Of a DNA stretch of 64,000 nucleotides, positions 1-10,490 are shown piece after piece. Numbering within the stretch: the stretch's first letter is position 1; every line of letters starts with the position of its first letter. The notes under the pieces are model-generated. The model was not told the DNA's origin. It saw nothing but the letters and a program-made list of their open reading frames with translations, and did not search any database. Both the position numbers and the translations under genes were made by a program. Source of the DNA: Viola odorata (taxonomy: Eukaryota > Streptophyta > Magnoliopsida > Malpighiales > Violaceae); assembly GCA_963691705.1 (NCBI GenBank), contig OY829538.1, positions 20,238,443-20,302,442 on the forward strand. The letters run 5' to 3'.

Positions 1-193
1 TAATAATGAAAAAACATGCCGAAAAATTAAAAATGCGATTTCGAAAGCTGACGATGCTAACGATGATGCTAAAATGCAACGAAACACCTAAAAATGCTAG
101 CGACAGTAAATCAACTGAAAATGACTGTAAATTAACTAAATAATAGAAATGCTAAAATTGATTAAAAATGGCGTCAAAATTCGGGTATCAACA
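1..193 (-). repeat. Ogre-family LTR, 5' end of the 3' LTR of element A (truncated by window)
   Basis: Read on the minus strand, the LTR begins TGTTGATACCCGAATTTT at 193 and runs off the window at base 1. It matches 12681-12851 base for base except for one substitution and a 22-bp length difference. On its internal side lies a polypurine tract (minus-strand AAAGAGGGGGCAAC at 207-194), so this is the 3' LTR of an element whose body extends rightwards. The family assignment comes from the linked gag at 7037-5472. Confidence 0.85.
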
Positions 194-242
194 GTTGCCC
201 CCTCTTTACTGTCTTATCGAAGGATTTGATAAGCAGTAAAGA
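194..242 (-). other. Polypurine tract with adjacent hairpin, element A
   Basis: The polypurine tract (194-207) primes plus-strand DNA synthesis in LTR retrotransposons and touches the LTR start. Directly next to it, 203-218 and 228-242 form an inverted repeat (stem TCTTTACTG..TTATC / GATAAG..CAGTAAAGA) around a short loop. Element B has an equivalent structure at 13702-13767. A role for the hairpin is inferred. Confidence 0.75.
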
Positions 243-615
243 CAGTTGCCCCTATATATCCGAACACAACAGGTCTTACCTCAAGCTTACAGTGATGATG
301 TCGCTCTGGGAGGAGGTAGTTGATTGATGTCGCTCTGGGAGGAGGAGATTGATTGATGCTGTCACTGGGGATAAAAGGTGTTTGCTTGATGTCGCTCTGG
401 GAGGAGGAGATTGATTGATGTCGCTCTGGGAGGAGGAGATTGATTGATGTCGCTCTAGGAGGAGGTGATTGTTGTCGCTCTGGGAGGAGGTGATTGCTGT
501 CGCTCTGGGAGAAGATAGGTTGTTGATCCTTCGCTCGGATATTGATTGACGGTAACATACCTTCGCCCTGCTGTTGATTTGATATTTGGGGTGACTGTTT
601 ATGAATTTTCAAGAT
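243..615 (-). repeat. Tandem array, 24-34 bp units (GTCGCTCTGGGAGGAGG), 3' UTR of element A
   Basis: Between about 296 and 515 the motif TGTCGCTCTGGGAGGAGG recurs roughly eight times at spacings of about 25-34 bp, separated by GATTGATTGA-type linkers. It lies in the 3' untranslated part of element A, just inside the polypurine tract. The ORF antisense to it is a repeat artefact. No coding function is visible. Confidence 0.8.
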
Positions 616-1255
616 ATGGTGTGGGGACGTGACCTGACACAACATTTAACAGATGACATGTGCGGACGTGACCAGACACAACATTAACAAACGCGATGTG
701 GGGACGTGACCCTTCAACGCTTAACAGACAACATGCGCGGACGTGACCAGACACAACATTATCAGACGACATGTGCGGACGTGACCAGACATGACATTAA
801 TAACACGATGTGGGGACGTGACCCTTTACAACGCTTAACAGACAACATGTGCGGACGTGACCAGACACAACATTATCAGACGACATGTGCGGACGTGACC
901 ATGACATTAACAACACGATGCGGGGACGTGACCAGACACAACATTATCAGACGACATGTGCGGATGTGACCAGACATGACATTAACAACACGATGTGGGG
1001 ACGTGACCCTTTACAACGCTTAACAGACAATATGTGCGGACGTGACCAGACACCACATTATCAGACGACATGTGCGGACGTGACCAGACATGACATTAAC
1101 AACACGATGTGGGGACGTGACCCTTTACAACGCTTAACAGACAATATGTGTGGACGTGACCAGACACAACATTATCAGACGACATGTGCGAACGTGACCA
1201 GACATGACATTAACAACACGATGTGGGGACGTGACCTTTCACAACGCTTAACAGA
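616..1255 (-). repeat. Tandem array with 114-bp higher-order unit of three 37-39 bp monomers
   Basis: Every monomer contains GGACGTGACC (minus strand GGTCACGTCC). Three monomer types alternate, ending in ACATGTGCGG, ACATGTGCGG and CGATGTGGGG, so the array has a higher-order period of about 114 bp, repeated about five times with some irregular units. This is typical of the variable tandem repeats in Ogre 3' UTRs. The open frames seen through it exist because 114 is divisible by three. Confidence 0.85.
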
Positions 1256-1625
1256 TGGTGTAAAAGGGAAAGCAAGTCTTACCTTGAACTTACCGTATGA
1301 ACTGAGATGGAGAGCGGTCGACCGTGAGGGAACGTGATCTACCACACGAAGTTGATTTGAATGTGAGGGAGCGTGATCCATCGCGCAAAGTTGATTTTGA
1401 ATGTGAAGGAGCGTGATCCACCGCACGAAGTTGATTTGGGAGTGGTAACGTACTCCATTGGATTTTGATGAAAATCCAAAATGGCGAGGGCTTTACAATG
1501 ATGTTGTCATCGAAGACCCATGGTTGAGGAGTGGTGATGTTCTCCATTCGATGTTTGATTGGATTTTGATGAAAATCCAAGGCGAGGGCTTTACAACGAT
1601 GTTGTCATCGAAGACCCATGGTTGA
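1256..1625 (-). repeat. Short 39-bp array (1317-1440) and a duplicated block (1441-1625)
   Basis: Three 39-40 bp units carry GAGGGAGCGTGATCC..CGAAGTTGATTTGAAT; their period matches the neighbouring 37-39 bp monomers and they may be a divergent extension. The following block (GGATTTTGATGAAAATCC...GAAGACCCATGGTTGAGG) is present twice about 110 bp apart. Each copy contains the palindrome GGATTTTGATGAAAATCC. Confidence 0.75.
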
Positions 1626-2339
1626 GGTTTCACTGGAGCATATCTGTATCCTGCAAATTGAAAGGAAGCAAATACAAAGCAGCAACAGATGGAAAAAGGA
1701 GAGAGCAATTGACCTATGTGAGAAATATCAAATATTCCTACATTTAACCCATGGCTTGCCCCCAAGTTTTTTGTTTGGAATGAAAATGATTTCTTTATTT
1801 AAGAACATAAATTCAAGCCTTTTTTCTCCTTTTGGATAAAAATGTTCGTTCATTTTTCGTTATAGGAACATGATTGATTTAAGTCTTGATAGCATCTACG
1901 TCTTGTTCAAGAAATAACGACCTCAAGGACAAGACTTTCCCACAATTTGCAGCCGTAAGCAATCCTCACCTGATATTAGTGTTTGCACTCACGCTCTGAA
2001 ACAAGGTTAAGTGTTTTACGCTCATAAAGATGCAACTAACATGATACATAATTTTCAATTCGCAATGTCAATCCGAGTGAATAGACTTCAAATGAAGATG
2101 CACATGCATGGGCGTTCTAATAATCGATAGGACTTTTACGAAAAAGAATGAAAGGACATGAAATGTCCGGAAATGAGCTTGTTTTGGGAAAAGATTGCTT
2201 TGCTGAGGAGTTGGAGGCTTTTGATGAGTGATGCTTTGCTGATTGGCCCTGATGAGGGCGAGGTGTGCGAGTTCTTTCACTTTTTGCTGGGTGATGGTTG
2301 CCGAAACCAGCAAAAATAAATCATGCAATTCACCATGCA
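1626..2339 (-). other. 3' UTR of element A, homologous to the 3' UTR of element C
   Basis: On the minus strand this stretch aligns with 63460-63990 of the plus strand. Both contain TGTAGGAATATT.GATATTTCTCACATAGGTCA and, further upstream, a block with GCGCAAACACTAATATCTGGTGAGG-like sequence (here around 1965-2000 in reverse, there around 63565-63595). This homology is what identifies A and C as members of one family with opposite orientation. No gene is seen. Confidence 0.7.
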
Positions 2340-3186
2340 CAATTAATTAAAATTGTAGCAAGTGGTAAAAGGATCGAACCACAGGGATTTCTGGACAATA
2401 ATAATTTCTGTTCAAAGACCAAAATTGTAACAGTGGTAAAAACCAATGAGTGGGATTTTGTGTGCAATTAATTTAATAAATGTAGAAAATAATAACAGTA
2501 AACAAGTGATGATTGGATTAACTCAGGTGATGACAGATTCCCGGTAAAGACTCTTTTCGGGTCACGATTCATAAATGTCGATCCTTGATGCAAGTGTTTT
2601 CAAAACCAAATTTAATAGAAAAGCTATAGAGACCAGCGGTACTCTGAGTCTCCTGCTCTCCTCCTACTCAAGATTCCTAAGGCGGTACTCCTACTAGGAT
2701 CCCTAACCGTCAATAACTTTAAGGCGGTTGACATTTAAATAAAAAGAATAGAAATACAAACTTGGATTTTATGAAGCTTAATTAGATCTCACAACATATG
2801 AATCACAACCCTAGAGCCTTTACCAAGAATAGATAATTTAGCTAGAACAAGACATAATTAATTCAAACAATTAAGATGCATGAATTAATTAAAATCAAGG
2901 AATGAAGAAGAATTAAAATAGATAGAAAATATAGAACCAGTAGGCGAATTCAATCCAGGAAGAGAAGATGTTTTCTCTTTGTTTCCTACTAGGTATTTAA
3001 CAAACCCCGTCTAACTTAAATTCCTAGAAAGTAGGATTTTAGATAATTATTAAACTAATTATTATGTTTCAAATAATTACAAAATATTGTTCTTTGATTA
3101 TCCTGTACGCGTCCTTCTCTTCTCCTCATGGGCCCAAGCCCATTAGTAATCTCTTGGTGCGTTGAATAAATTTGGCTGCAACAGTT
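2340..3186 (-). mobile_element. Probable degenerate solo-LTR-like insertion (approximate ends)
   Basis: AT-rich non-coding block inside element A. On the minus strand it contains AATCCCTGTGGTTCGATCC near its end and AGCTAAATTATCTATTCTTGG with a following AGATCTAATTAAG. These resemble parts of the solo LTR at 57180-58800 (GAGTAGCTAAATCC; TTTGGTTCGACCCTG) and the region 17700-18300. No target-site duplication was found and the ends are guesses. It could instead be part of the element A UTR. Confidence 0.4.
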
Positions 3187-4130
3187 AAACAGCCTGAACG
3201 TTGCTACCTTCTTTTCTCGTCTGCATCGACTCGAGCTTTGTACCTATTTTCAGCTCCTTTTTAATATTTAGGCTTTGTAGCCTACTCTCTGCAAAAAGGA
3301 TTGAAAAGTACACACAATCAGTGTAATTGGCATCTAAAACAGCAAGAAAAGATGGTGATAAATTCAGCATATTGGCACTCAATCACTGGGGATGCTTTCT
3401 GGACAGAGTGCGTCAGCTCTGGGATCCTTACTGGGGGTGCTTTTCGGTTGGCCAGGGGCCCTTTGCTCAAGTCTTCACTGGGGAGTGTCGTCGTTGTTCT
3501 CTTCGCGATCTGCTGCATGGGTTGGCCTTGGGCCCTTTTTCTTCTCGGGCCCTCACTAGGGAGGCTTGCTTTGAGATTTCTCGAGTTAGCCTTGGGCCTT
3601 TTTTGCTCGAGTTCACTGGGGAAAGTTTTCTTCGAGATTTCTCGAATTGAGTTGTCCTCGGGTTGTGCTTGCTTTGGCTCTTCGATTGTTTGTATTCTTC
3701 GAATGTCTCTGAGCATTTCTCTCTTTTCTTTTCTTTTCCCTTTTCCCCTCTCTCTTTTGTTTTCTTCTTTTTTCCTCTTTTTTTTTCTTTTCTTTTTCTC
3801 TCTTTTCTTTTTTTTCTCTCTTTTTATTTTATTTTATTATTATTATTATTTTTTTATTCCCCCCCTTTTTTATTTGATTTGAAATACAACAGAGCAGAGC
3901 AAGCACAACCTTCGTCTTGATCTCTTCCCCTTCTGTCTTGAGGCCTCGACCTTCGTTGTTGCTGCTTCTTCGGTGATGGTCCTTAGCGATCTCCTGGTGA
4001 CCTTTTCCGTCTCCTTCATCGTGTTCTTGGACTTGACGTGCTCATGCTTCCGGCTGGCAATTTTAGCTGAAACTGCTTTTTGGCTCCCGGGGTATGAGTG
4101 ATAGTGAGGTTTGGGGAGTGATGACATATA
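3187..4130. repeat. Degenerate ~60-bp repeats and a 150-bp polypyrimidine tract
   Basis: Between 3385 and 3640 the phrase TCACTGGGGA recurs about every 60 bp with CTTGGGCC and TTCTCGAG blocks, a decayed tandem array. From about 3718 to 3866 the plus strand is almost pure C/T, followed by a TTATTATTATT run. The plus-strand ORF over this region (F/S/L-rich) is a composition artefact. Position within element A suggests 3' UTR sequence. Confidence 0.6.
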
Positions 4131-5100
4131 TGGTAGAAAGAGGGAAGAAACGAAAAAAGTGGAGAAGATCGTAAAAGTCCCATGTCATTTTATAGCTATC
4201 CCATGTCTAATTGCGCATGTACCCTTGATATTATGCGAATTCAACTAGTACCTAGTCAGGCACTTACACTCATGAAAGAAACAAGGCGTGAAGGCCCAAA
4301 ATACTCACAGGGATATGTTTTGTGATTGCTTACGTCTAGATGTGCCATGGATATAAGAGCTAACAGACAAAATCATGTATGTTTCATATAATTTCTAATG
4401 AACACACAAGTCATCTGTGTCGTGATAAAGTGATGAATATGCTTGAAAAAAAAAACGTTCAAAACGTGGGATTTTCAAGCCAAGCGACTATGCCTTTATT
4501 TCTGTTTTTTTTTTGGTGCAAAAACTAAGAACCTTAGCAGACATGACACACACACTCTTGCAACAACATAAATCGTGGCAATTTAAAAATTGTGGAAACG
4601 GAAATTGCAAAAATGTAAAAGGACAACTTCCCTGAAAAATGAGCTTTGACATTTTTCAACGCCTTTTCTTAGTCGTCACTCCATTTGTTTGCCCCCATGT
4701 TTACAAGTCTCGTTGCACCTGAAATGTAAAACCACAGAAATGTAAATTGCGAGACCATAATTTACAGAAACGTAAATCGCGACAAGGGGAAATTGTAAAC
4801 ATGAAGGACAACTTCCTTGAAAAATGGGCTTTGACATTTTTCAATGCCTTCCTTTGGTTGTCACTTCATTCGCTTGCCCCCATGTTTACAAGTCTCGCTG
4901 CACCTGAAATGAAGAGACAGTTAAATAATAAATTCATAGGGAAAAGGTATCCCAAGATGTTGAATTTAAAATTAACGAAAGATAGAATAATTGAAAAGAA
5001 CACGTGGGTTGCCTCCCACGAAGCGCCCTTGTTTAAAGTCGTAGGCTCGACTATGGCGTGCGTTTGAGTCTTGTGTTTTTGGATCACCATTCTTTGGAAC
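4131..5100 (-). other. Non-coding interior of element A with a ~100-bp direct repeat
   Basis: The block 4627-4726 is repeated at 4809-4908 (CTTGAAAAATG.GCTTTGACATTTTTCAA.GCCTT ... CCCCCATGTTTACAAGTCTCG.TGCACCTGAAATG) with scattered substitutions. No conserved coding sequence is present. In element C the corresponding position holds RT, RNase H and integrase, so pol is missing here. Confidence 0.6.
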
Positions 5101-5271
5101 TTCGTTGCTTGCCCCCAAGACTTCTCCTGATGAGGGACTATCTCCTTTTCTGCCCTTTCTCTTAAATGGACCGATTTGCGTGGAATCTCGGCCTCATTCT
5201 TAGTTGTGGTGATACTTTCTTTATCGGTAAAGACATAGGGTTTATCAAAACCAACTGAATCGACGTTCATC
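5101..5271 (-). pseudogene. Remnant of the pre-RT exon of an Ogre polyprotein (element A)
   Basis: The minus-strand frame reads MNVDSVGFDKPYVFTDKES, then EIVPHQEKSWGQA. It is directly comparable to 56800-56980 in element C (INVNSVGLDIPYVFTDEE ... EIVPH ... LGASDE). The motif lies just upstream of the reverse transcriptase in element C; here the polymerase sequence does not follow. The 5' end coincides with an acceptor-like site (AG at 5273-5272). Conclusion: an internal deletion derivative. Confidence 0.7.
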
Positions 5272-5471
5272 CTGAAACGCGAACAGTACAAGACACTCGA
5301 AGAGAGGGTTAAATATATTTATTTATTTTTAAACCGTAGGGGAACACAAGTTCCTATAAAAGACAACAAAACATGCATACATATTACAAGGAGATATCAG
5401 GAATCGTGGTGGCGGTCTAATTACGCAAAGCCCTCCCCCCCCCCAGACTTCTTCACGCAAATGGCCAAGCC
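5272..5471 (-). other. Intron-like segment of element A between gag remnant and pre-RT exon
   Basis: On the minus strand this runs from GAAGAAGTCTGGGGG through an AT-rich stretch to TTCGCGTTTCAG|GATGAACG. Element C has the same order at 56570-56800 (GAAGAAGTCTGGGGGTTGTG ... TTTTACTTTCAG|GATAAATG). A spliced intron between protease and RT is known for Ogre elements. The donor is unclear because a G-homopolymer has expanded here. Confidence 0.6.
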
Positions 5472-7037
5472 CTATGTCATTCTTCCGCTACCCAAAGCAT
5501 GATTTGGAATAGGGTTGATGGTCATGCTAGAACCTTCGAAAGAGATGTATTTGTTCTTGATCAAGTGATGAACCTTTCCTCTAAGGGCAGAGCAGTCTTC
5601 TATGGCGTGGCCTTGAGCTCCGGCGTGGTACGTGCATCTAGCAATAGGGTTGAACCACTTCGGGTAAAGAGGTTGTATAGGCTGAATCGGGATTGGCGCA
5701 ATTTGCCCGGCTGCCAAGAGATGCTCGTAAATTTCCTCTAAAGGAATGGGAAGAGGTGGTAGCGGTTCCCTATTCCAATGGGTGTGTTGGTTCTTTTGTG
5801 GGATTTGTGGTGGAGGCGATGGGGAAGGTTGTCGGTTACTAGGTCCCGGGGAGACAAAGATGACATCTTCCTTCATGATAGGTGCTCCTTTAAGCGTTTC
5901 TTCTGGTGTGGAAGCGGTGATCCTCCCAGACTTAATTCCTTGTTCAACTCTCTCAGCCACCATGACTATGTCAGAAAATTTATTTGATGGATTGGATATA
6001 AGATAGGTGTAGTAGGGAGCCTTGAAAGTGTTTATGAAAATTGACGAGAGTTCTTTGTCATTTAGCGGAGGAGAAATTCTAGATGCTAGCCCTCTCCACC
6101 TCTGAGCGTAAGTCTTCACCGACTCGTCGGTCCTTTTCTCTAAATCATGTAGATCAGAACGGTCTGGTGCAACTTCCAAGTTGAATTTGTATTGCCTGTA
6201 GAAGGCATCGGACAGGTCTCTCCATGTCCTGATCCTGGCTCTGTCTAGACCCATATACCAAGTTAGGGCGTGCTTGGTCAAGCTTTCTCGGAATAGATGT
6301 ATCAACAATGGCTCGTTGTGGATCATCTCGGCCATCTTATTGCAGTATGCTCTGAGGTGGGTCTTTGGGCACTCTACCCCAGTATACTTTTCAAAGTCAG
6401 GGATCTTGTACTTCGGAGGTATAACGATCCTGGGGACCATACACATATCGGCAGGGCCGGTAGGGTCAAATGGATCGGCCCCTTCAATTACTCGGAGCCT
6501 TTCCTCGAGTAGATTCAGTCGGTCACTTTTTGGTTGCTCGGCCCCGATGGGGTTAGAACCGAAGGGTAGCACTGGTTCTGAGGAGAACTGAGGTTGTGCT
6601 GGGTTGAAAGTGAGAAGCTGAGTTCCCACAGGTCCAGGAACTGTGCTCGGAGGAATATGAGGGAGATACAAGTTCTCTAGGTGGGCCTGGCTCTTGTTGG
6701 GGTCCACAACAGGGTTGGTCGAAAGGCGCTGAAGTGACGTGACGATTTCTTCACCCGCACTAACCATAGGATTTGCCGCGGTGGGTACAGTGAAGGGACT
6801 AACCCATTTCCATTGACCCCCAGGACCAGGGCGTGATTGGGGGACTGAAGATCCAATGATGGCGGATGAGGAGGGCCCCATCATTTGACTAGGATCAAAA
6901 TCGGGTGGGAACTTAGTGGTTGCTTCCTCTCGCTCTTTTTCGGCCTAAGTGGCCTTTTCTGTAGTAACCCTTACTTGCTCTTCTAACTCTTTTATTCTAG
7001 CAGCCAATGCCTCTTCTGTCTTGGTTTGTTCGGCCAT
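5472..7037 (-). pseudogene. Gag of Ogre/Tat-type element A (one in-frame stop)
   Basis: The frame starts at MAEQTKTEEALAARIKELEE (short coiled coil), meets one UAG (6947-6945), then stays open for 470 codons from 6884. It contains a retrotransposon Gag capsid domain (EKYTGVECPKTHLRAYCNKM ... HALTWYMGLDRARIRTWRDL ... APYYTYLISNPS) and a C-x2-H-x5-H-x4-C knuckle (CTYHAGAQGHAIEDC) near the C-terminus. Gag builds the particle that packages the element RNA. It is about 65-70% similar by eye to the gag at 52322-54065. No protease follows: the sequence passes into an intron-like segment. Apart from the stop it is unusually intact, so it may have been functional recently or be read from 6884. Confidence 0.88.
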
Positions 7038-7400
7038 TTTTCGTGCTTGAAGTCTAGTTATGGGGAGCCTATGTGAAGTAGCTTGTTTTCGAGGAGCTAT
7101 AGTGAACCTGAAAAAGAAATACAAGAAAAAAAGTAAGTACAAGTGAGGATATGCAGGTGATGTGCAATCCCGAGGCATCTACGTTTGCTCATTCGTTTCC
7201 CGGCCACACTTTCACTTGATATTTCCAGGACGGTCGAAGAGGCGTGATCTCCTGGTTGTGGACAATATGCGAAGGAGGCCTCTATTCATTCCAATGATGT
7301 GGAGCTATCTGAGATGCCATCTATGAAACCCAAATCAGTAGGGGCAACCAATGCCGCCATGCTAGGAAGATTTCTTTTACACTATGCTTTCGAACGATGC
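7038..7400 (-). other. Leader region upstream of gag A with acceptor-like splice site
   Basis: Minus-strand sequence CTTGTACTTAC, a pyrimidine tract and CAG|GTTCACTATAGCTCC (AG at 7109-7108) precede gag. The frame is conserved upstream of the first Met (IAPRK....LPITRLQARK) as in element C at 52252-52321. Homology with element C continues to about 7320-7400 (e.g. CATTGGAATGAATA, GTGAAAGTGTGGCC). The ORF1 expected further upstream is absent. Confidence 0.55.
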
Positions 7401-7651
7401 AGGGCCTGATGCCTGTTGAACCCATCCGAGGAGAGGGATGATGATTTATACCATGAACTTGGAGTTTTTGTGATGAGCAAGGAGAATATGGCTGCGAGTA
7501 ATATTCGGATGTTTTGAGTATTTGGTAGAAAAGTTTTTTTAGAAATTTTGGTGAAACGATAGTGTTTACCCCATCTAATTCGTTCGATGGTTCATACCCC
7601 CCCACCATCCAGTCAATATTCAAATGAAGGTACGTTACCACTTCACTTCCA
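7401..7651. other. Junction zone between element A (minus) and element B (plus)
   Basis: Left of here sequence matches the leader of a minus-strand Ogre element; right of here are 3' UTR arrays of a plus-strand member. I see no LTR, no coding sequence and no target-site duplication. It probably contains the breakpoint of a rearrangement or the edge of a truncated insertion. Confidence 0.4.
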
Positions 7652-8416
7652 ACTAATGCTGTGTGGCGATGTACTCGTCCGCTTTTCAATCATGTTGTGT
7701 AGTGACGTGGTCACTCACTTCCAGTGTTGTGTGACGACGTGGTCGTCCACATCCAATCATGTTGTGTAGTGACGTGGTCACTCACTTCCAGTGTTGTGTG
7801 ATGACATGGTCGTCCACATCTAATCGTGTTGTGTAGTGACGTGGTCACTCACTTCTAGTGTTGTGCGACGACATGGTCGTCTACATCCAATCATGTTGTG
7901 TAGTGAGGTGGTCACTCACTTCCAGTGTTGTGCGACGACGTGGTCGTCCACATCCAATCATGTTGTGTAGTGACGTGGTCACTCACTTCCAGTGTTGTGC
8001 GACGACGTGGTCGTCTACATCTAATCATGTTGTGTAGTGACGTGGTCACTCACTTCTAGTGTTGTGCGACGACGTGGTCGTCCACATCCAATCATGTTGT
8101 GTAGTGACGTGGTCACTCACTTCTAGTGTTGTGCGACGACGTGGTCGTCCATGTTGTGTAGTGACGTGGTCACTTACTTCCAATGTTGTACGATGACGTG
8201 GTCGTCCACATCCAATCATATTGTGTAGTGACGTGGTCACTCACTTCCGGTGTTGTGCGATGATGTGGTCATCCACATCCAATCATGTTGAGTGGTGACA
8301 TGGTCACTCACTTCCAGTGTTGTGCGATGACGTAGTCGTCTACATCCAATCGTGTTGTGTAGTGACGTGGTCACTTACTTCTAGTGTTGTGCGGCGACGT
8401 GGTTGTCCACATCCAG
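7652..8416 (+). repeat. Tandem array of a 67-bp unit, ~11 copies, 3' UTR of element B
   Basis: The unit reads GTTGTGTAGTGACGTGGTCAC, then TCACTTCCAGTGTTGTGCG, then ACGACGTGGTCGTCCACATC. Period is 67 bp, with one shortened copy near 8150. Each unit contains two short inverted repeats around GTG: GTGAC-GTG-GTCAC and GACGAC-GTG-GTCGTC. Substitutions sit mostly between the hairpins or occur on one arm. It lies upstream of the element B polypurine tract, the usual place for Ogre satellite-like arrays. Confidence 0.85.
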
Positions 8417-8585
8417 ATCTTCCCTCACTATTAGAGTAATCATCATTTACTTTCATGCATTTTATCTCCTCACTCGACTTTAGTACACATGTCTTTTAAA
8501 CGTTGTGAAAGGTCACGTCCCTCACAACATGTCTTTTAAGTGGTGTGCAAGGTCACGTCCCCACAACATATCTTTTAAAAGGTGT
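8417..8585 (+). repeat. 38-41 bp GGTCACGTCC array, left half (split by solo LTR)
   Basis: Units of GGTCACGTCCC.CACA.CATGTCTTTTAA.GTTGTGAAA occur before 8585 and resume at 12852; the solo LTR 8586-12851 interrupts a unit at ggtgt. Before the array (8417-8490) is short unique sequence. The motif is the complement of GGACGTGACC in the array at 616-1255. Confidence 0.8.
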
Positions 8586-9499
8586 TGTCGCGCCCCCGAA
8601 AATTAAAAATTCGCAAGTGTGCAACGAATTTTGGGACCTTACAATGCTCAGCGTAAACAGACGTCTCGCAACATGCAATGAAGTCGCCACCCTAATTTGG
8701 TTGCTAGGTTTAGGGACCCTTAATCGTCATGGCATAGAAAATATAATAAGTAAAAAACTAAAGGCACAAAAAAGGGCTCTGGACCCCAGACAAAGGTTCG
8801 GGGTCGTATTATGATCTCGGGAAGGTGTTAGGCACCCGAGTCACATCCGAAAACGGTTACCGGTTGATGAGAGAGGTGTTTTTAAAAGGTGTTTGATGAA
8901 AATGCATTTTGTTTTGAAAAGGGGGACCCTCAGAGGAATCGTCACTTTAGTCTTTTTTATGATCGTGACGTTCAAGAATAATTAACCGTTGAACGGGGTT
9001 ACCGTTTGATCGTCTTTCGGACGGGGTTACCGTTTATCAAGACCGATTAATTATTCTTGACCGTAACGTGATGGGACTGAATTTTCTGTAAGACCGAATG
9101 AGCGCCCTCTTATTTCATCATCATGCATGATTAGATTGATTGCTATGTGAACCTATCATGGATTGCTAACAGAGTACCGATTTAAATGATAGATTTTGAA
9201 GTGGAAAAACTGATGTGGATCGAAAGTCCCCATGTACATGCAGTCAATATATGCGAGAATTTAAAATCACATGAGCATGGCATTTTAAGCAACTCTTTAA
9301 ACACGTTGTTCATGTGGGTTGATTTTAGTTCTAGCAGTTCTATATATCATGCGTACGATTGATATTTGCGAAAAGCGTTGAATAAATAAAAAGGAATCGA
9401 AAGGCGTACTTTCGAGCGAAGCTTGAAATTAAAACCTACAAAATGAGAGTGTTAGCGATAGCTTGAGAAATAAATAAGCAATTTTATGAGTGCGACAAT

Positions 9500-10490
9500 T
9501 TAAATGACAGTTGATTGCATGCGAGAAATGATGGATTTCACGCATACGAAAGTGAGATGCTGAGTTTTATAAACAAATGATGACAGTTGATTGTATGCGA
9601 AAAATGATGGGTTTTACGCATACGAGATTTAAATGCTGAGTTGATTTGCATGCGAAAAATGATTGATTTTACGCATACGAGATTTAAATGATGACATGAT
9701 TGCATGTGAAAAATGATTGATTTTACACATACGAGATTTTAGATGCTGTGTTGATTGTATGCGAAAAATGATTGATTTTACGCATACGAGGATTTAAATG
9801 CTACGTTGATTTGCATGTGAAAAATGATTGATTTTACACCTACGAGAATTTAAATGCTACGTTTGATTTGCATGCGAAAAATGATTGATTTTAAGCATAC
9901 GAGAATTTAAATGCTAACATGATTGCATGCAAAAAATGATTGATTTTAAGCATACGAGAATTAAATGTTGTTTTGATTGCCAAAAATGTGAATGCAGTTG
10001 ATGATTCACAGGGGATTTAAAACAGTTGAGGATTTGCAGAAAATAAAGCAACTGATATTTGCGGAAGAATTTCCAGCAGTATGATGAGTGCGGAAATTAA
10101 AACAATTGATATTTTACAGGAAATAAACAGTTTGATATTTGCAGAAAATAAACAATTGAATTTGCGGAAGAATTTCCAGCAGTTTGCGAAAAATTAAAGC
10201 AGTTGATATTTACAGAAGAATAAAGCAATTTGATATCTGCAGAAAATTAAAACAGTTGATATTTACGAAAAATTAAACAGTTGATATTGCGGAAGAATTT
10301 CCAGCAGTTTGCGAAAATTAAAGCAGTTGATGTTTGCAGAAAATTAAAACAGTTGATATTTACGAAAAATTAAACAGTTGATATTGCGGAAGAATTTCTA
10401 GCAGTTTGCGAAAATTAAAGCAGTTGATGTTTGCAGAAAATAAAGCAGTTGATATTTGCAGAAAATTAAACAGTTGATATTACGAAAAAT
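9500..10490 (-). repeat. LTR-internal degenerate tandem repeats (~55 bp, then ~25 bp)
   Basis: From about 9500 to 9970 GATTGCATGCGAAAAATGATTG / TTTTACGCATACGAGA-type units recur every 50-55 bp. From about 10020 to 10490 GTTGATATTTGCAGAAAATTAA units recur every 25 bp or so, with a 60-80 bp superperiod containing GCGGAAGAATTTCCAGCAG. The solo LTR at 41298 has an equivalent, more diverged block at 42230-42790, so this is an LTR property and not a later insertion. Confidence 0.75.

Noticed and set aside
706..1337. Long plus-strand ORFs over the 38-bp array
   Set aside because: They are translations of a tandem repeat with 114-bp period; they shift register between units and have no homology or start context.
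3301..3882. 193-codon ORF rich in Phe/Ser/Leu
   Set aside because: Product of a polypyrimidine tract and a degenerate repeat; no conserved domain.
7652..8416. CRISPR-like regular repeats
   Set aside because: The 67-bp units are contiguous with no unique spacers, and the surrounding sequence is a plant retrotransposon.
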